Shown in pieces: positions 35,025 to 44,649 of a stretch of DNA of 64,000 bases (the first letter of the stretch is position 1; each line of letters starts with the position of its first letter). The notes under the pieces were generated by a model. That model ran no database searches. It saw only the letters and a program-made list of their open reading frames with translations, and had not been told where the DNA came from. Where the stretch lies: assembly GCA_038503065.1 (NCBI GenBank), contig JBCAMK010000007.1, positions 1,364,001 to 1,428,000 on the forward strand. The letters run 5' to 3'. Source of the DNA: Paragyromitra xinjiangensis. Its lineage: Eukaryota > Ascomycota > Pezizomycetes > Pezizales > Discinaceae. The position numbers and the translations under genes were made by a program.

Positions 35025-35471
35025 GGTGTTGGAGATCAAATTGTGTTATATCATATGTTGGATTCATTAAGTTATTTTGTTGGAACAATTCTCAGTTTTA
35101 GTGGATGACTTTGCATTGAGTGATCGTCCATGACTTGACATACTCCACACAAACTCCAAGATAAGGATAGGAATGGTTCCATAAAAGCTTGAGAAAAGTG
35201 ATACTGTTAGCCTCATGTATATGTGTCCCGTATGAATTTTCGGGGATCCAAGAAAGCAGATCCTATAAATCTAACTTCAAAAGAACGATATATTGCAATG
35301 CCAAACAAATACTCCAAATTTACACAGCTGATACCCAAAACAATAACGAGAGGAGTCCAAAAGTATACACAAGCCAAACCCAAAAATCCATACCAAAACC
35401 CCCATTGCCCTTTACTCCTCTCCTGTCCCCCCCGCCTATTCTCCTTCTCTTCATCTACTCCAATTCTGTCT
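35025..35471. other. Tail-to-tail spacer between the P450 and ATG33-like genes
   Basis: 447 bp with both 3' ends. C-rich, low-complexity stretches on the plus strand continue into the coding region of the neighbour. Nothing else seen. Confidence 0.5.
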
Positions 35472-36219
35472 CTACGCGCCATCTCCCCAAATCCCCAACA
35501 CACCCATCGCAAACCCCACTCCCACCAAAGCCCCTCTTGCCAACCCCCATCTCCTCCAATTCTCCAAACCCCCTCTCACAACCTCTCCATTCACATCCAC
35601 CTCACCCCTCCTCTTCCCCTTCCCTCCAGCAGTATCCACGCTCAACACCCCGGACTCCACCGGACTCAACTTCACTCCCTCAATCCCCAACCCAACCAAC
35701 GGCATCGCCGCCGTAAGTAGCAAATACGGGTGTCGCCCTCCCCTCCCGGCCAAACACCATGCCGTTACCAGAGCGCCGGACGCTACAATTTCCAGCGGTC
35801 TCGCAACCTGCCGGAGCAATCCCAGCGATAGGGAGAAAGCGCGTTGAGCCTGAGCTGGGTAGTCCGCGGGTCGGACGTCAGTGGGTGGGTATGGAAGAAA
35901 AGGGAGGAGAGAGGAGGGGAAAGGGGAGGTACGCGCTGAGGCGAGCGAAAGGATCGCTTGGAGCGTCGCGGTCGAGAAATTGATATGCACGCCCTGTAAT
36001 GTCCAATCGTGGGGGTCGCTTATTAGCACACGCTATAAATATGGTAGAGATTTAAATCTCGTGAACCCCCCCTCCCCTCCCCTCTCCCGCCCCACATAAC
36101 TACTTCTACTACCCCGCCAGCTACCCACTCAAAAACGAGTTTACGGGCCGCGGACTTACGGTGAGGAGGCCGAGGGAAACAACCCCGGTGAATTTTAGAG
36201 TCGCTATAAATTTTGACAT
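35472..36219 (-). CDS. ATG33: Atg33-like small mitochondrial membrane protein
   Basis: Exons 36160-36219 (60 nt) and 35472-35993; intron 35994-36159 (166 nt, GTAAGT..TTACAG). Product 193 residues. The start MSKFIATLKFTGVVSLGLLT, joined to GVHINFSTATLQAILSLAS, resembles what I remember of filamentous-fungal Atg33 proteins. Further matches are RHPYLLLTAAMPLVG, DVNGEVVRGGLENWRR and the ending GVLGIWGDGA. Three or four hydrophobic segments (about 8-40, 80-100, 106-125, 170-190) suggest a small multispanning protein. Atg33 is an outer-membrane factor for mitophagy in yeast; the assignment here rests on motif memory, so the family is likelier than the precise function. It is divergent from the LYR-like gene. 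Confidence 0.7.
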
Positions 36220-36463
36220 CGCGATACAGCCGTAGTGAGAATTATAAAATTAAAAAAAAAAAAGGTGAAGCGATTATAGAAAGTAGATGTGGCGGGGGAT
36301 GGGATGTGGAATTGTTTCTTACGTCGTACACACCATCCCGCGGTAATGACACTCGTTATGCAATTCGGTTAAATCACCGCCATCCGAAACAAACAAAAAA
36401 AAACCACCCATCCAACGCCAAGTCCCTCATATCACACAGAAATTCAGCTCCGAGTGACAGGCT
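36220..36463. promoter_or_regulatory. Shared divergent promoter ATG33-like / LYR-like
   Basis: Only 244 bp between the two start codons. Contains an A-rich run near 36248-36263. Both products are predicted mitochondrial, which makes common control plausible. Confidence 0.45.
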
Positions 36464-36834
36464 ATGGCTTCCACGCGCTCTGCCATCGTCGCTTCTTACA
36501 GAGCCGTGTATAAAGCTGGTTTGGCGGCTGTGCAGCATTCGTCGCCTGCTCGTTTTGCTATTCGTGATAAGGTCCGAAAAGCGTTTCGGTCTTCGGATGC
36601 TTCGCAATTCTCGCAGCAGCGGGTCGATAATACTGTGGAGTTTTTGAAGATTGCAGGGAAGAGGAAGGGGATTGAACATGATATTGTGAGGAATTTGTGT
36701 TTGGTGCATTACTGGCAGGTTATGGGGAAGAAAGTGTTTGTTCGCCCTATGGAAAGCAGAATAATTGATACACGAATTATGTGTGGGGAGCTGACGTGAT
36801 GTGTTTCGTGTAGTCGAAGGATAGAAGGTTATGA
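36464..36834 (+). CDS. DUF1763/LYR-like small mitochondrial protein
   Basis: Exons 36464-36718 and 36814-36834; intron 36719-36813 (95 nt, GTTATG donor, CTGAC branch, GTGTAG acceptor). Product 91 residues ending HYWQSKDRRL. Unspliced reading would give 111 residues without family resemblance at the end. The body (ASYRAVYKAGLAAVQHSSPARF, then IRDKVRKAF and RVDNTVEFLKIA) is a three-helix LYR-type pattern and resembles the fungal DUF1763 family as I remember it. LYR proteins assist assembly of respiratory complexes or Fe-S transfer in mitochondria; which client this one serves cannot be told from sequence. Confidence 0.7.
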
Positions 36835-37168
36835 GACCGCTTACAGTAGCTACTACGAAGTCATTGGTCTCTTGAACCAAAGTATGGAGCTCGAATTGCG
36901 GTAGTAAAAGGTAATGATAGAACTGTAACATGTATCGCAAAAACATTCATTCTAAGATTATTCATGGTAATGGTCTCAAATATTCTTTACCAGCGAATTT
37001 AATTCCTTCAAACATTACTTGTATATTCAATCGAGCAAACTTTCTGTTGATACACCGATATTTTCCACCTCCCTTAAACTTTGGTACGTCCATTGTCTTC
37101 TAACAAATGTGAAACCTCAAGGCTGCAGAAAACCCCAGGAAAAGAAAAAAAAGTAGAAATTAAATCAT
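36835..37168. other. Tail-to-tail spacer between LYR-like gene and PDI
   Basis: 334 bp of AT-rich 3' flanks. Nothing else recognised. Confidence 0.5.
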
Positions 37169-38584
37169 TTATAGTTCATCCCTGGCCACCACGGGAGCCT
37201 CTCTAGCGTAGTAGAACTGCTTCAGGATGTTCTTGCGGATGGTCAAGTCATCGTATCTAGATAATTCGTTAGTCTAAATTCCCAGAAAAACCAAGGAGTA
37301 ATGATCAAAAACATACTTCGATGGAGCCAATCCACTCTTATTAGCAATCCCCTCTAGTCTCTTGAGCTCCTTCTCAACATACTCAGCATTGGCGCTGATT
37401 TTCGCCAAAACCTTAACATAATACGCCGCATACGTCTCCTTCAGGCCCTCGGCAATCTTCTTCACCTCCTCGACAGCGCTCGCCTCCTTGCCCTTAACTA
37501 GCTTGCTGACGATGGCATCCAATGCAGCAATACGTCCCGCAGTCTCCTTAAGTCCACCACCAACAGCGCGGTGAGTTCCAGAGTTCTGGTTGAGGAAATC
37601 AACGATAGCCTCCTCGGTACGGCCACCGCTGTAGTCGACCGGCTCGGTAGCGCCCTTAGGGAACCATTTAAGAGTCGGGTATCCAGTGACGCCATAACGC
37701 TCGGCAGAGGCCTTACCGTTGGGGGAGTCGGCGTTGATCTTGACGATGACGACGTCGGATTCGCCTTTGAAGTTTGTGGCGATGGTCTCATAGGTTGGAG
37801 CAAGAGCTTTGCAGTGACCGCACCAGGGCTGGAGGGGGTTAGTTAGGTTGCTAAGTGTTCGTTACTCAGGGGGGAGAGCTTACAGCGTAGAACTCCACCA
37901 ATACGTTCTTCCCTTGGTCTAATACGATCTTATCGAAATCTGCGTCTGTAACTGCCTTGACATCGCTTGGCGCTTCCTTCTTCACCTTTGGCTTAACACC
38001 GAGCTTCTCTGTCACGAACTTCTGGAGGGACTCAAGGTCTCGCTGACTGTCGTATGGGATCGGTTCTTCGGATTTGCCGTCGAACCATTTTAGTGTAGGG
38101 AAGCCCTGGACACCGAAACGCTTTCCGAGAACTTTGTGGGCTATGGTGGGAGCATTGAGTCAGGATCAGGGGTTGCAGGTTGATAAGGGGGATAAAGGGG
38201 ATGACGTACCATCAGCATCGACCTTGGCGATTGTGACCTTATCCTTCTGGCCGGCGAAGGAGTCTGCGAGCTGCTCGTAGACTGGGGCGAGGGTCTTGCA
38301 GTCTGTGGGTTGCGGTGTCAGTTTGTGTGCTTCTTTCAGTTATAGTTGATAGAACATACGTCCACACCAAGGCTATTATTCCATGATTTAAATTAGCACA
38401 ACTTCATCCCATAAGCTTCATTTAGCATAGGAATACTTACAGCAAAGAACTCGACTAGTGCTGGCTTTCCAGCTTTTAGAATCTCCTGGTCGAAGTTCTT
38501 GGGATCAAGATCTAGAACATTGCTAGCCCCCACAACAACTAGCAGCGATGAGCACACGGCGAAGAAGGATCCAAAGCCCTTCAT
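37169..38584 (-). CDS. erp38: Protein disulfide isomerase with two thioredoxin domains (Erp38/TigA type)
   Basis: ER-lumen oxidoreductase of disulfide formation. Six exons: 38441-38584, 38360-38372 (13 nt), 38210-38302, 37884-38140, 37317-37828 and 37169-37256; 368 residues. Signal peptide MKGFGSFFAVCSSLLVVVGA. First active site PWCGHC at 49-54, encoded mostly by the 13-nt micro-exon; second PWCGHC at 170-175. The C-terminal helical ERp29-like domain (~255-350) follows, and the chain ends ARDEL, an RDEL-type ER-retention signal. Splice sites: GTAAGT, GTATGT, GTACGT, GTAAGC and GTATGT donors. Domain order and length agree with fungal Erp38/TigA. The divergent DUF3807 gene starts about 500 bp away. 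Confidence 0.95.
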
Positions 38585-39081
38585 AGTTAGAGAGAATAAT
38601 GAGAATCTAAATGGGAGGAGGGGTTATGGGGGGAATAAAATGCAAAGTCGTAAATTAACGGGGAATCGGAGAATGAAAGTGGAGTGAAGCCCAACAAGAT
38701 CCCTTTTGAGGCTCAGGGAAAGAAGACAGATTTCCAGCGAAGCTGTAATCGCGGCTGATAAATCCAAAAGAACCCTAACCCACCAGTCGGTGGCGTTTAC
38801 TCTCCCAGCTATTATTGTATCAGTTAGATATTTCACATTCCGTTCCCGATTTTACTGTAATGCCACGCAGCAATTAACGGGTTCGCCCAAATTCCGGATC
38901 CGGATTCCAAATTACTGTCATCAATAAGATTCCACCAAGCTTCTCCAAGCTTCTTACAGATCGGACTCGGGGGTGTTGGGCGGCATTATTCATGCTGTGT
39001 CACGTGTGTTGGGGTCTTGAACGACATCAAGTCTCGCGTCAACGTCTCTTCTGCATCGACATCGTTCGTCAACATCCGTAA
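38585..39081. promoter_or_regulatory. Divergent promoter region PDI / DUF3807, with CACGTG
   Basis: 497 bp between start codons. CACGTG at 39001-39006 (context GTGTCACGTGTG) is an E-box/ACGT-core bZIP site. ACGT-core elements are bound by unfolded-protein-response factors in other fungi, which would fit a PDI gene, but it lies nearer the other gene (75 bp from its ATG). Confidence 0.4.
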
Positions 39082-39793
39082 ATGTCGACTCTCTCCTACA
39101 TCCCCACCATAACGCCTGTAAGCTCTTAATTTATACACCCATTCCCTATTGGTTGAATTAAAACCTAACATTCCCCAGGAAGACCTAGCAAACTTCGATC
39201 AAGCCCACTTCTCAACTGTTCATCACGCTCATCTCAGCTCCCACTTTCTCCCACCACCTCCCCCGGGGGAAGTAGTACTTGAGGATGACGACGGGCTCGG
39301 ATACTACCCTGACGGGCAGAAGCGGACACTGACGGATGAACAAATTGCCATGTTCCGCTTCTCGGAAATCCAAGAGCTCTTGCGTAAACCCCCTTTCTCT
39401 CCTCCGCTTTACTTGTTCTCTAACACCCTAACAGGCCGGAAACGTCGCAACGCCAAGAGGCGCCAAGATCATAAGGACCGAAAAGCACTTCGCAAGCTTC
39501 AAGAAGAAGAGTCCGCAGCAGCAGAAGTAGCAGACCGTAACCGCGCCGAAGCTGCCGCCGAACGGAAGGAAAAAACTGAGGAAAAAACTGAAGTTTTGCC
39601 GGAGGTGACACGTAAAGGGCGTCTGGAGGCTGCGATATGGGCAAGTGCGTTGGAGTATGATGAGAATTTGACGGGTAATAGGGGGAAAGATGTGGCCCCG
39701 GCAGCAATGGTGATACCTGTGCCGGCGAAAGTAGTCCCGAGTGTTGGGGTTGGAGGGAAGCAGTTTTTGTGGCCGGCTATTGCGAAACAATAA
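39082..39793 (+). CDS. DUF3807-like fungal protein
   Basis: Exons 39082-39117, 39179-39383 and 39435-39793; 199 residues. Introns 39118-39178 (61 nt, GTAAGC, CCTAACA branch, CCCAG) and 39384-39434 (51 nt, GTAAAC, CTCTAACAC branch, AACAG). The second intron is a multiple of three and open, so a 17-residue longer form is possible; splicing gives the better charge pattern (ELLRRKRRNAKRRQ). The core GYYPDGQKRTLTDEQIAMFR followed by FSEIQELL resembles the fungal DUF3807 family. A long charged helix (~80-135) follows. No catalytic motif; probably nuclear. Function unknown. Confidence 0.75.
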
Positions 39794-40402
39794 AGTATGT
39801 ATTGGTTTTTTCTTCTTTTTTCGTAATTACGAGGCTATTTTTTGTAGTGGGGGTTTAATGATGAGAATAACGCAATCGTCATCCTTAGACAGAGCCACGA
39901 GGTCTGTAATATGACGCTCAGGCGAAGACGAAAATATTGCAGCAATATTATATCTCTGATTATCTTCCTTGCAATCTTATATTTCGTTCTTGAGAGATGT
40001 TGCATATCAGTTTGTGACTTTGCTAACCACTGGCGGGTTCTTTTAGGTCTTGAATAAGTATTCTATCCGCTATTTTCACATCAGAGAAGATGATTATTAC
40101 GAGGCCCTTATCCCTCTCCTCTGGAAGAATGTTCTTTCCGCTACCCAAATTCTTTCATTGTATTCATTCTCTTCTTTTGATCACCCAAATTTCTTACCAA
40201 CAGCCTCCGAACTGGCATGAGCACTCCAGGATACTAAACCATAACCACCAGCCCTCCCCTTAAAAACTCTTGGCACGCTAATCACCTAGCGCTATTCAAA
40301 TTTTCAACCAAAAACTAGGCATGCAATAGGAAGGTCAATACCAGAGAACACTGACACGCCACGGCTCGTCTCAATCATGCCGCTTTGGAGGACAGCAACC
40401 AT
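39794..40402. other. Intergenic, no gene seen
   Basis: 609 bp between the DUF3807-like gene and the tRNA. AT-rich; nothing recognised. Confidence 0.5.
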
Positions 40403-40500
40403 GGGGATATGGTTTAGTGGTATAATACCTCTTTAGCAATTGGCTCTTCACGGGTCAACTTGAATAGAGGTGGTCCGGCGTTCGATTCGCCGTATCTCCA
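40403..40500 (+). tRNA. Intron-containing tRNA gene, isotype unresolved
   Basis: Acceptor stem GGGGATA pairs with TATCTCC (one G-U) plus discriminator A at 40500. A box TGGTTTAGTGG fits the Pol III consensus exactly, and the T arm CGGCG-TTCGATT-CGCCG contains a good B box. Anticodon stem CCTCT/AGAGG encloses a 33-35 nt loop, so an intron of about 26 nt is present. If it lies in the canonical place (after base 37) the anticodon reads AGC (Ala). However, the D arm looks more like Gly/Pro/Asp tRNAs, so I leave the isotype open. The intron can fold into its own small stem (TTGGC/GTCAA). A TTTT terminator follows at 40502. Confidence 0.8.
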
Positions 40501-42670
40501 ATTTTGGCCGTTGTGAGGATGGTGTCGCGGTTTTGTTTTGTTTTTTGCCTTTGGATGTGGTAGGGTGCTTGATTTGATTGATGGTTCAAATGCGTCACGA
40601 TATCAAGAGGTCTCGACTGCCATGAAAATTTATGTATTGGTTGCTACGAAGTATTATTCTGTAGTTTTCAAACCATTTATTATATAGTCTACCCACTTAA
40701 AACTACTAGTGTCGTAAGTGGTTGGCGTGATGTCGGGAGGCGAGTGATAATCTGTGATAGCTGACTCCAATGCTAAACTGGCCCGGGCTAGGACAACTTG
40801 ATACACCCAGCATGCGTTTGATTTTGAAGACAATATGTAAAGGAATCCTATACAAACATAATTACATGTACCCTTTTCCACTGCAATCGCGGCTCTCAAT
40901 CCTTTAGACATTTCAACGGACAAAATAAACCCGTCTGTCCCTCCGACTAACGGCTAGGAAGTATCGAGAGCATAATTACTTTTTAGGAATAAACTACTCC
41001 GAATAAGCCCACTGTGTTTAGTACTTCCTATCTTAACCTAGTAACTACACGTACTCCCACCTAGGCGTTTTAGTGTTCAGCACGTGCCTAACGCAAAAAC
41101 CAGTTTAACGCAACTACTTGCAAACCCGTCAAACATTGGTGGTATTACAGTTAGAATGTGACAGAGTCCGGCCAATCGGATTCAAAGCCTGTGCCGTAAA
41201 TTTCCCTCCGGAAATCAACAAAGCTAAGGTTTTAGACCGAGCGAAGATTGGCGAGAATAAATTATACCTACAGATAATTCGAGTTATCCGGATTCTCCTA
41301 AAATAGATAGATTTAGAGTATCACTCGTGATATACACGCTTAAGTTCGTATGCTCATATATTTAGACCTGGATTATCGATAACCATAACAGTTGAGAGCG
41401 GAACAATAAGATCACCAGTCCAGCCGAAAAGGAATTCGCCAATCACAGTAAAATGCAAAATTACCCCGAGGACGGTAAACTAAATTCTGGTTTTATCAAC
41501 GATAGACAGGCTACAGCTAGTCACATTCACGTGGTAGATTAATTCATTTCGACCTGACAGGCACTAGAATAAGCTTATCTATATGATAGCCTTCTAGGTG
41601 TCAACCCTGTCTGTTATATCACACGGCATCGGTCCGAAAAGGGTTCGAGTGATAATAAGTGCAAAGACAACCAAAACCCCTGAAATTAAAAGTGTGGAGA
41701 AAAGCGCCAACAAAAGCTCCGAATACACGTAGGTAATATAATCCAACGGCAGCAAGCGAAAAGGGGCCCCATAGCCAATTACTAGGTCCATGTGATATGT
41801 CAGCAAGGGCCTCCGCCCAGACTCTACTACTTGCGATTGAAGCAGAAGCAATAAGCACTTTAATTTACCCAACCCAAACTACGGGAAACATAGAATCGGC
41901 TTGTATTCACCAACTAGGTGCTGCCAAGCATTGCCGTGGCCGGGTACTCGGACCGTAGTATCATGGCTGGGCGAGGTAACCGCCACCGGGGTTCGCATCA
42001 ATTCAGCTCCGTGGCAGTTGAGCGAGTCGAATTGCAACATATGCTATTTTCTAGTGACTCGAAATGTAAATAACGAAGGGGTTCCTCCCCACCGGGACTT
42101 CGAGCCGCAAGAACGGAAACTAGGGTGGGGTTAATTAATCTGGCATGAGTAGTAGCACCAAGTCTCGTATCTCAGACCTCAAGGCTACATGTATCCTTAA
42201 ACAGTATTAAATGAAAAATCCACAATACGACGCCGAGCGAAGGAATTCCCGTGGGTTCCGAGAAAGATACTTGGGCTAAACATTAAAGAAAAGCTGATGG
42301 TCGGCTTTTTAAATCAGGCACAAAATCCCCAAAGGAAGGGCGGGCGGACCTTCTCGCCTCACAGTGACTAGCCCGAAGGTCAAAATAGTTGGCAAACCTA
42401 CCAGTACCGGATTATACAAATGGGGGATCCGATTCTAAATCTGTGGTACAACTAGTAAGCTGATCCTGCAGGGGACAATGCCTGTCCCTTTCGGAATAAT
42501 ACTCCGATATACCTAACACTTATACTCCACAAAATCTTATTTGCACTTCAAAAAGGTTTATATAAAGTCCGAAATTGTAACCAAAGAAAGTCGTCCTTCG
42601 CAACTCCGAACCTCGAACATTGAGTATCTCGTTTTAACAACCGAAATTGAGGAGCCACGTTAAATCCGCC
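40501..42670. other. Intergenic, no gene seen
   Basis: About 2.2 kb, AT-rich. Three of the seven copies of the 9-mer TATCACTCG in this window lie here (40741, 41319 and 41646, the first and last inverted). No coding region or RNA gene recognised. Confidence 0.45.
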
Positions 42671-44033
42671 ATGGTCAATCCATTCAAAGCTGCAGCTACA
42701 TTCGCAGCGTACTGTGGTCTTGTATCCTTTGTAGCCGCCCATCAAAACCTTCACGAAGTAGGAGATCCTCATCCCGAGCGTTGTAGTAGATGTCCATAGC
42801 TAAGACTTTATAGTTCTACGTCAACGGCGTCTCGGTTGGGTATGAAAAGTGCATGCGAAGACCACCTAGCAACAATCCCGTTACCGATGTTCAGAACACA
42901 GACATCAGGTGCAATGTGAACGAGCTTTCAGCAAGTGGGACGAATCCAATTCCGGGGGTTTGCGCAGTGAACGCTGGTGACGAGATTACTGTGTATCACT
43001 ATTATAGCCAACGTTAACGCAACACCAATTAACTATCTTCTTCAGGTGGTGTGGGATACAAGTACTCACCCTGGGCCAATTCAACATTTCCTCTATGGCA
43101 TGCGACTCTCCCCTTCGGAGATGAGAAGAACCGTATCTAATGAACATAATAGGACCTGCCAGCTCCGCGCTCACTGCCGACGGTTCTGGTGCCCATTGGC
43201 CCAAGATCGATGTCCTTAACGTGAAAGATGGCAAAATGGCGAACGTTATCATGATGGAGAATAGTGGAAAATACACCTTCAAACTCCCTACAAACTTAGC
43301 AAGTGGAGAATATTTAGTATGTACCTTCAATCGATCCTATACAATAATGTTCTTACACAACGCTCTACGTAGCTTCGATCCGAGATGTTGGCACTTCATG
43401 GAGCTGGTGTTATTGGTGGTGGTCAGTTCTACATTGGGTAAGACACCCACTTCTGGAAAAGTAAATTCATATTTACTTACAGTCGGCGAATCCTTTAGGT
43501 GTATGCAGATCAAGATCACAGGGCCAGGCGGTGATTGCTCTCCAAAATTCAGTCTTCCAGGAATTTACGACGTAGCACATCCTCCCTATTCCCACAACGA
43601 ACAACCGAGTTAACAAACTATCAGGCGTCCCAACCAGAAATCTACATCCCCAACGTTTACAACGGGTTTAACACCCTAACCTACACCGCCCCTGGTGGCC
43701 CAGTAGCAACATGTACTGCTGGCTCTGGTGGGAGCACTCCAACCTCGGTAGCTGCATCAACGACCTCTGCGTCAGCGCCGACCAGCAAATCGGCATCTTC
43801 TAGTAGCTCAGTTAAGTCAACCACTACATCAACTACTGCAGCACCATCAGGAACAGGTGCTGTATTATCCCAGTATAGCCAGGTATGTGGTTTCCTGTCC
43901 AACAGTATGACACTGCTCTCTTGCTGATAATGGTATCTCCTAGTGTGGTGGGTTGGGTTGGACTGGCTCTACAAATTGTGTATCTGGCAGGATCTGTCAG
44001 AAGATTAATGACTACTACTCCCAATGCTTGTAA
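42671..44033 (+). CDS. AA9 lytic polysaccharide monooxygenase with C-terminal CBM1
   Basis: Secreted copper enzyme predicted to cleave cellulose or related glucans oxidatively. Eight exons: 42671-42757, 42814-42990, 43046-43097, 43153-43316, 43373-43437, 43499-43571, 43625-43882 and 43944-44033; 321 residues. Signal peptide of 23 residues ends ...FVAA, leaving His24 (HQNLHEFYVNG) as the copper-binding N-terminus. The second histidine is in THPGPIQHF, and the axial Tyr is in GGQFYIG. A Ser/Thr-rich linker leads to the CBM1 (CGGLGWTGSTNCVSGRICQK, ending YYSQCL). Intron four (43098-43152) begins GC rather than GT, with a TCTAATG branch and ATAG end; without it the frame breaks. All other introns are GT..AG, 53-61 nt. 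Confidence 0.9.
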
Positions 44034-44649
44034 GAGGATATTGGGTAGTGATTTTTAGTGTTTTGGAAGGGGTGAAAAAAGGTTGAACATTCAGGGCAAG
44101 ACAGTTAAATAAAATTGACCATAGGTATCATACTTATCTGTTATAAACTAAATCTACAGGCTACCGAAAATATCGAGTGATATTTCATGATAAAAAGGTG
44201 CTAAAGATTCTGCTCGAAATTCAATCACCAAGACGGCCTACCTATCTTGTTTAACGCAAATATTCAGAACTCATGCAAGAATTAAAATGCAAAGCCAAAA
44301 TATGTAGAACCCAAAGACCCGCTCCATTTTCACCCCTAACTACTCGTAAGTAATAGAACAGAACATGAAACCCTTAACCTAGATAAAGAGCTTATAGGAA
44401 AGAAGAGAAGGTATGAGTGTAGCGAAAGATAAAAATACAAAAAAATAAGGCAAAAAAGAAAAATAAGAACCAGTAAAGAAAATATTTTGGTAGAGCCTCA
44501 ACACTCGTACAGATAAGACGCACAACTCCGCCAAAGATCATCTCAGAACCACAAACTCTCCCCTAAATATCATAGCCCAACTACCTCGTATCCGTAAACA
44601 AAAAACCCCCAATTTACAACAATTAAGAACCTCATCCCACATTATTAAG
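44034..44649. other. Tail-to-tail spacer between AA9 and MLP1
   Basis: 616 bp of very AT-rich DNA with two 3' ends. One inverted copy of the 9-mer TATCACTCG at 44174-44182. Nothing else recognised. Confidence 0.5.

Noticed and set aside
43080..43160. AA9 gene as a frameshifted pseudogene
   Set aside because: A GC-AG intron of normal length restores the frame, and every other exon, both copper histidines, the axial Tyr and the CBM1 cysteines are intact.
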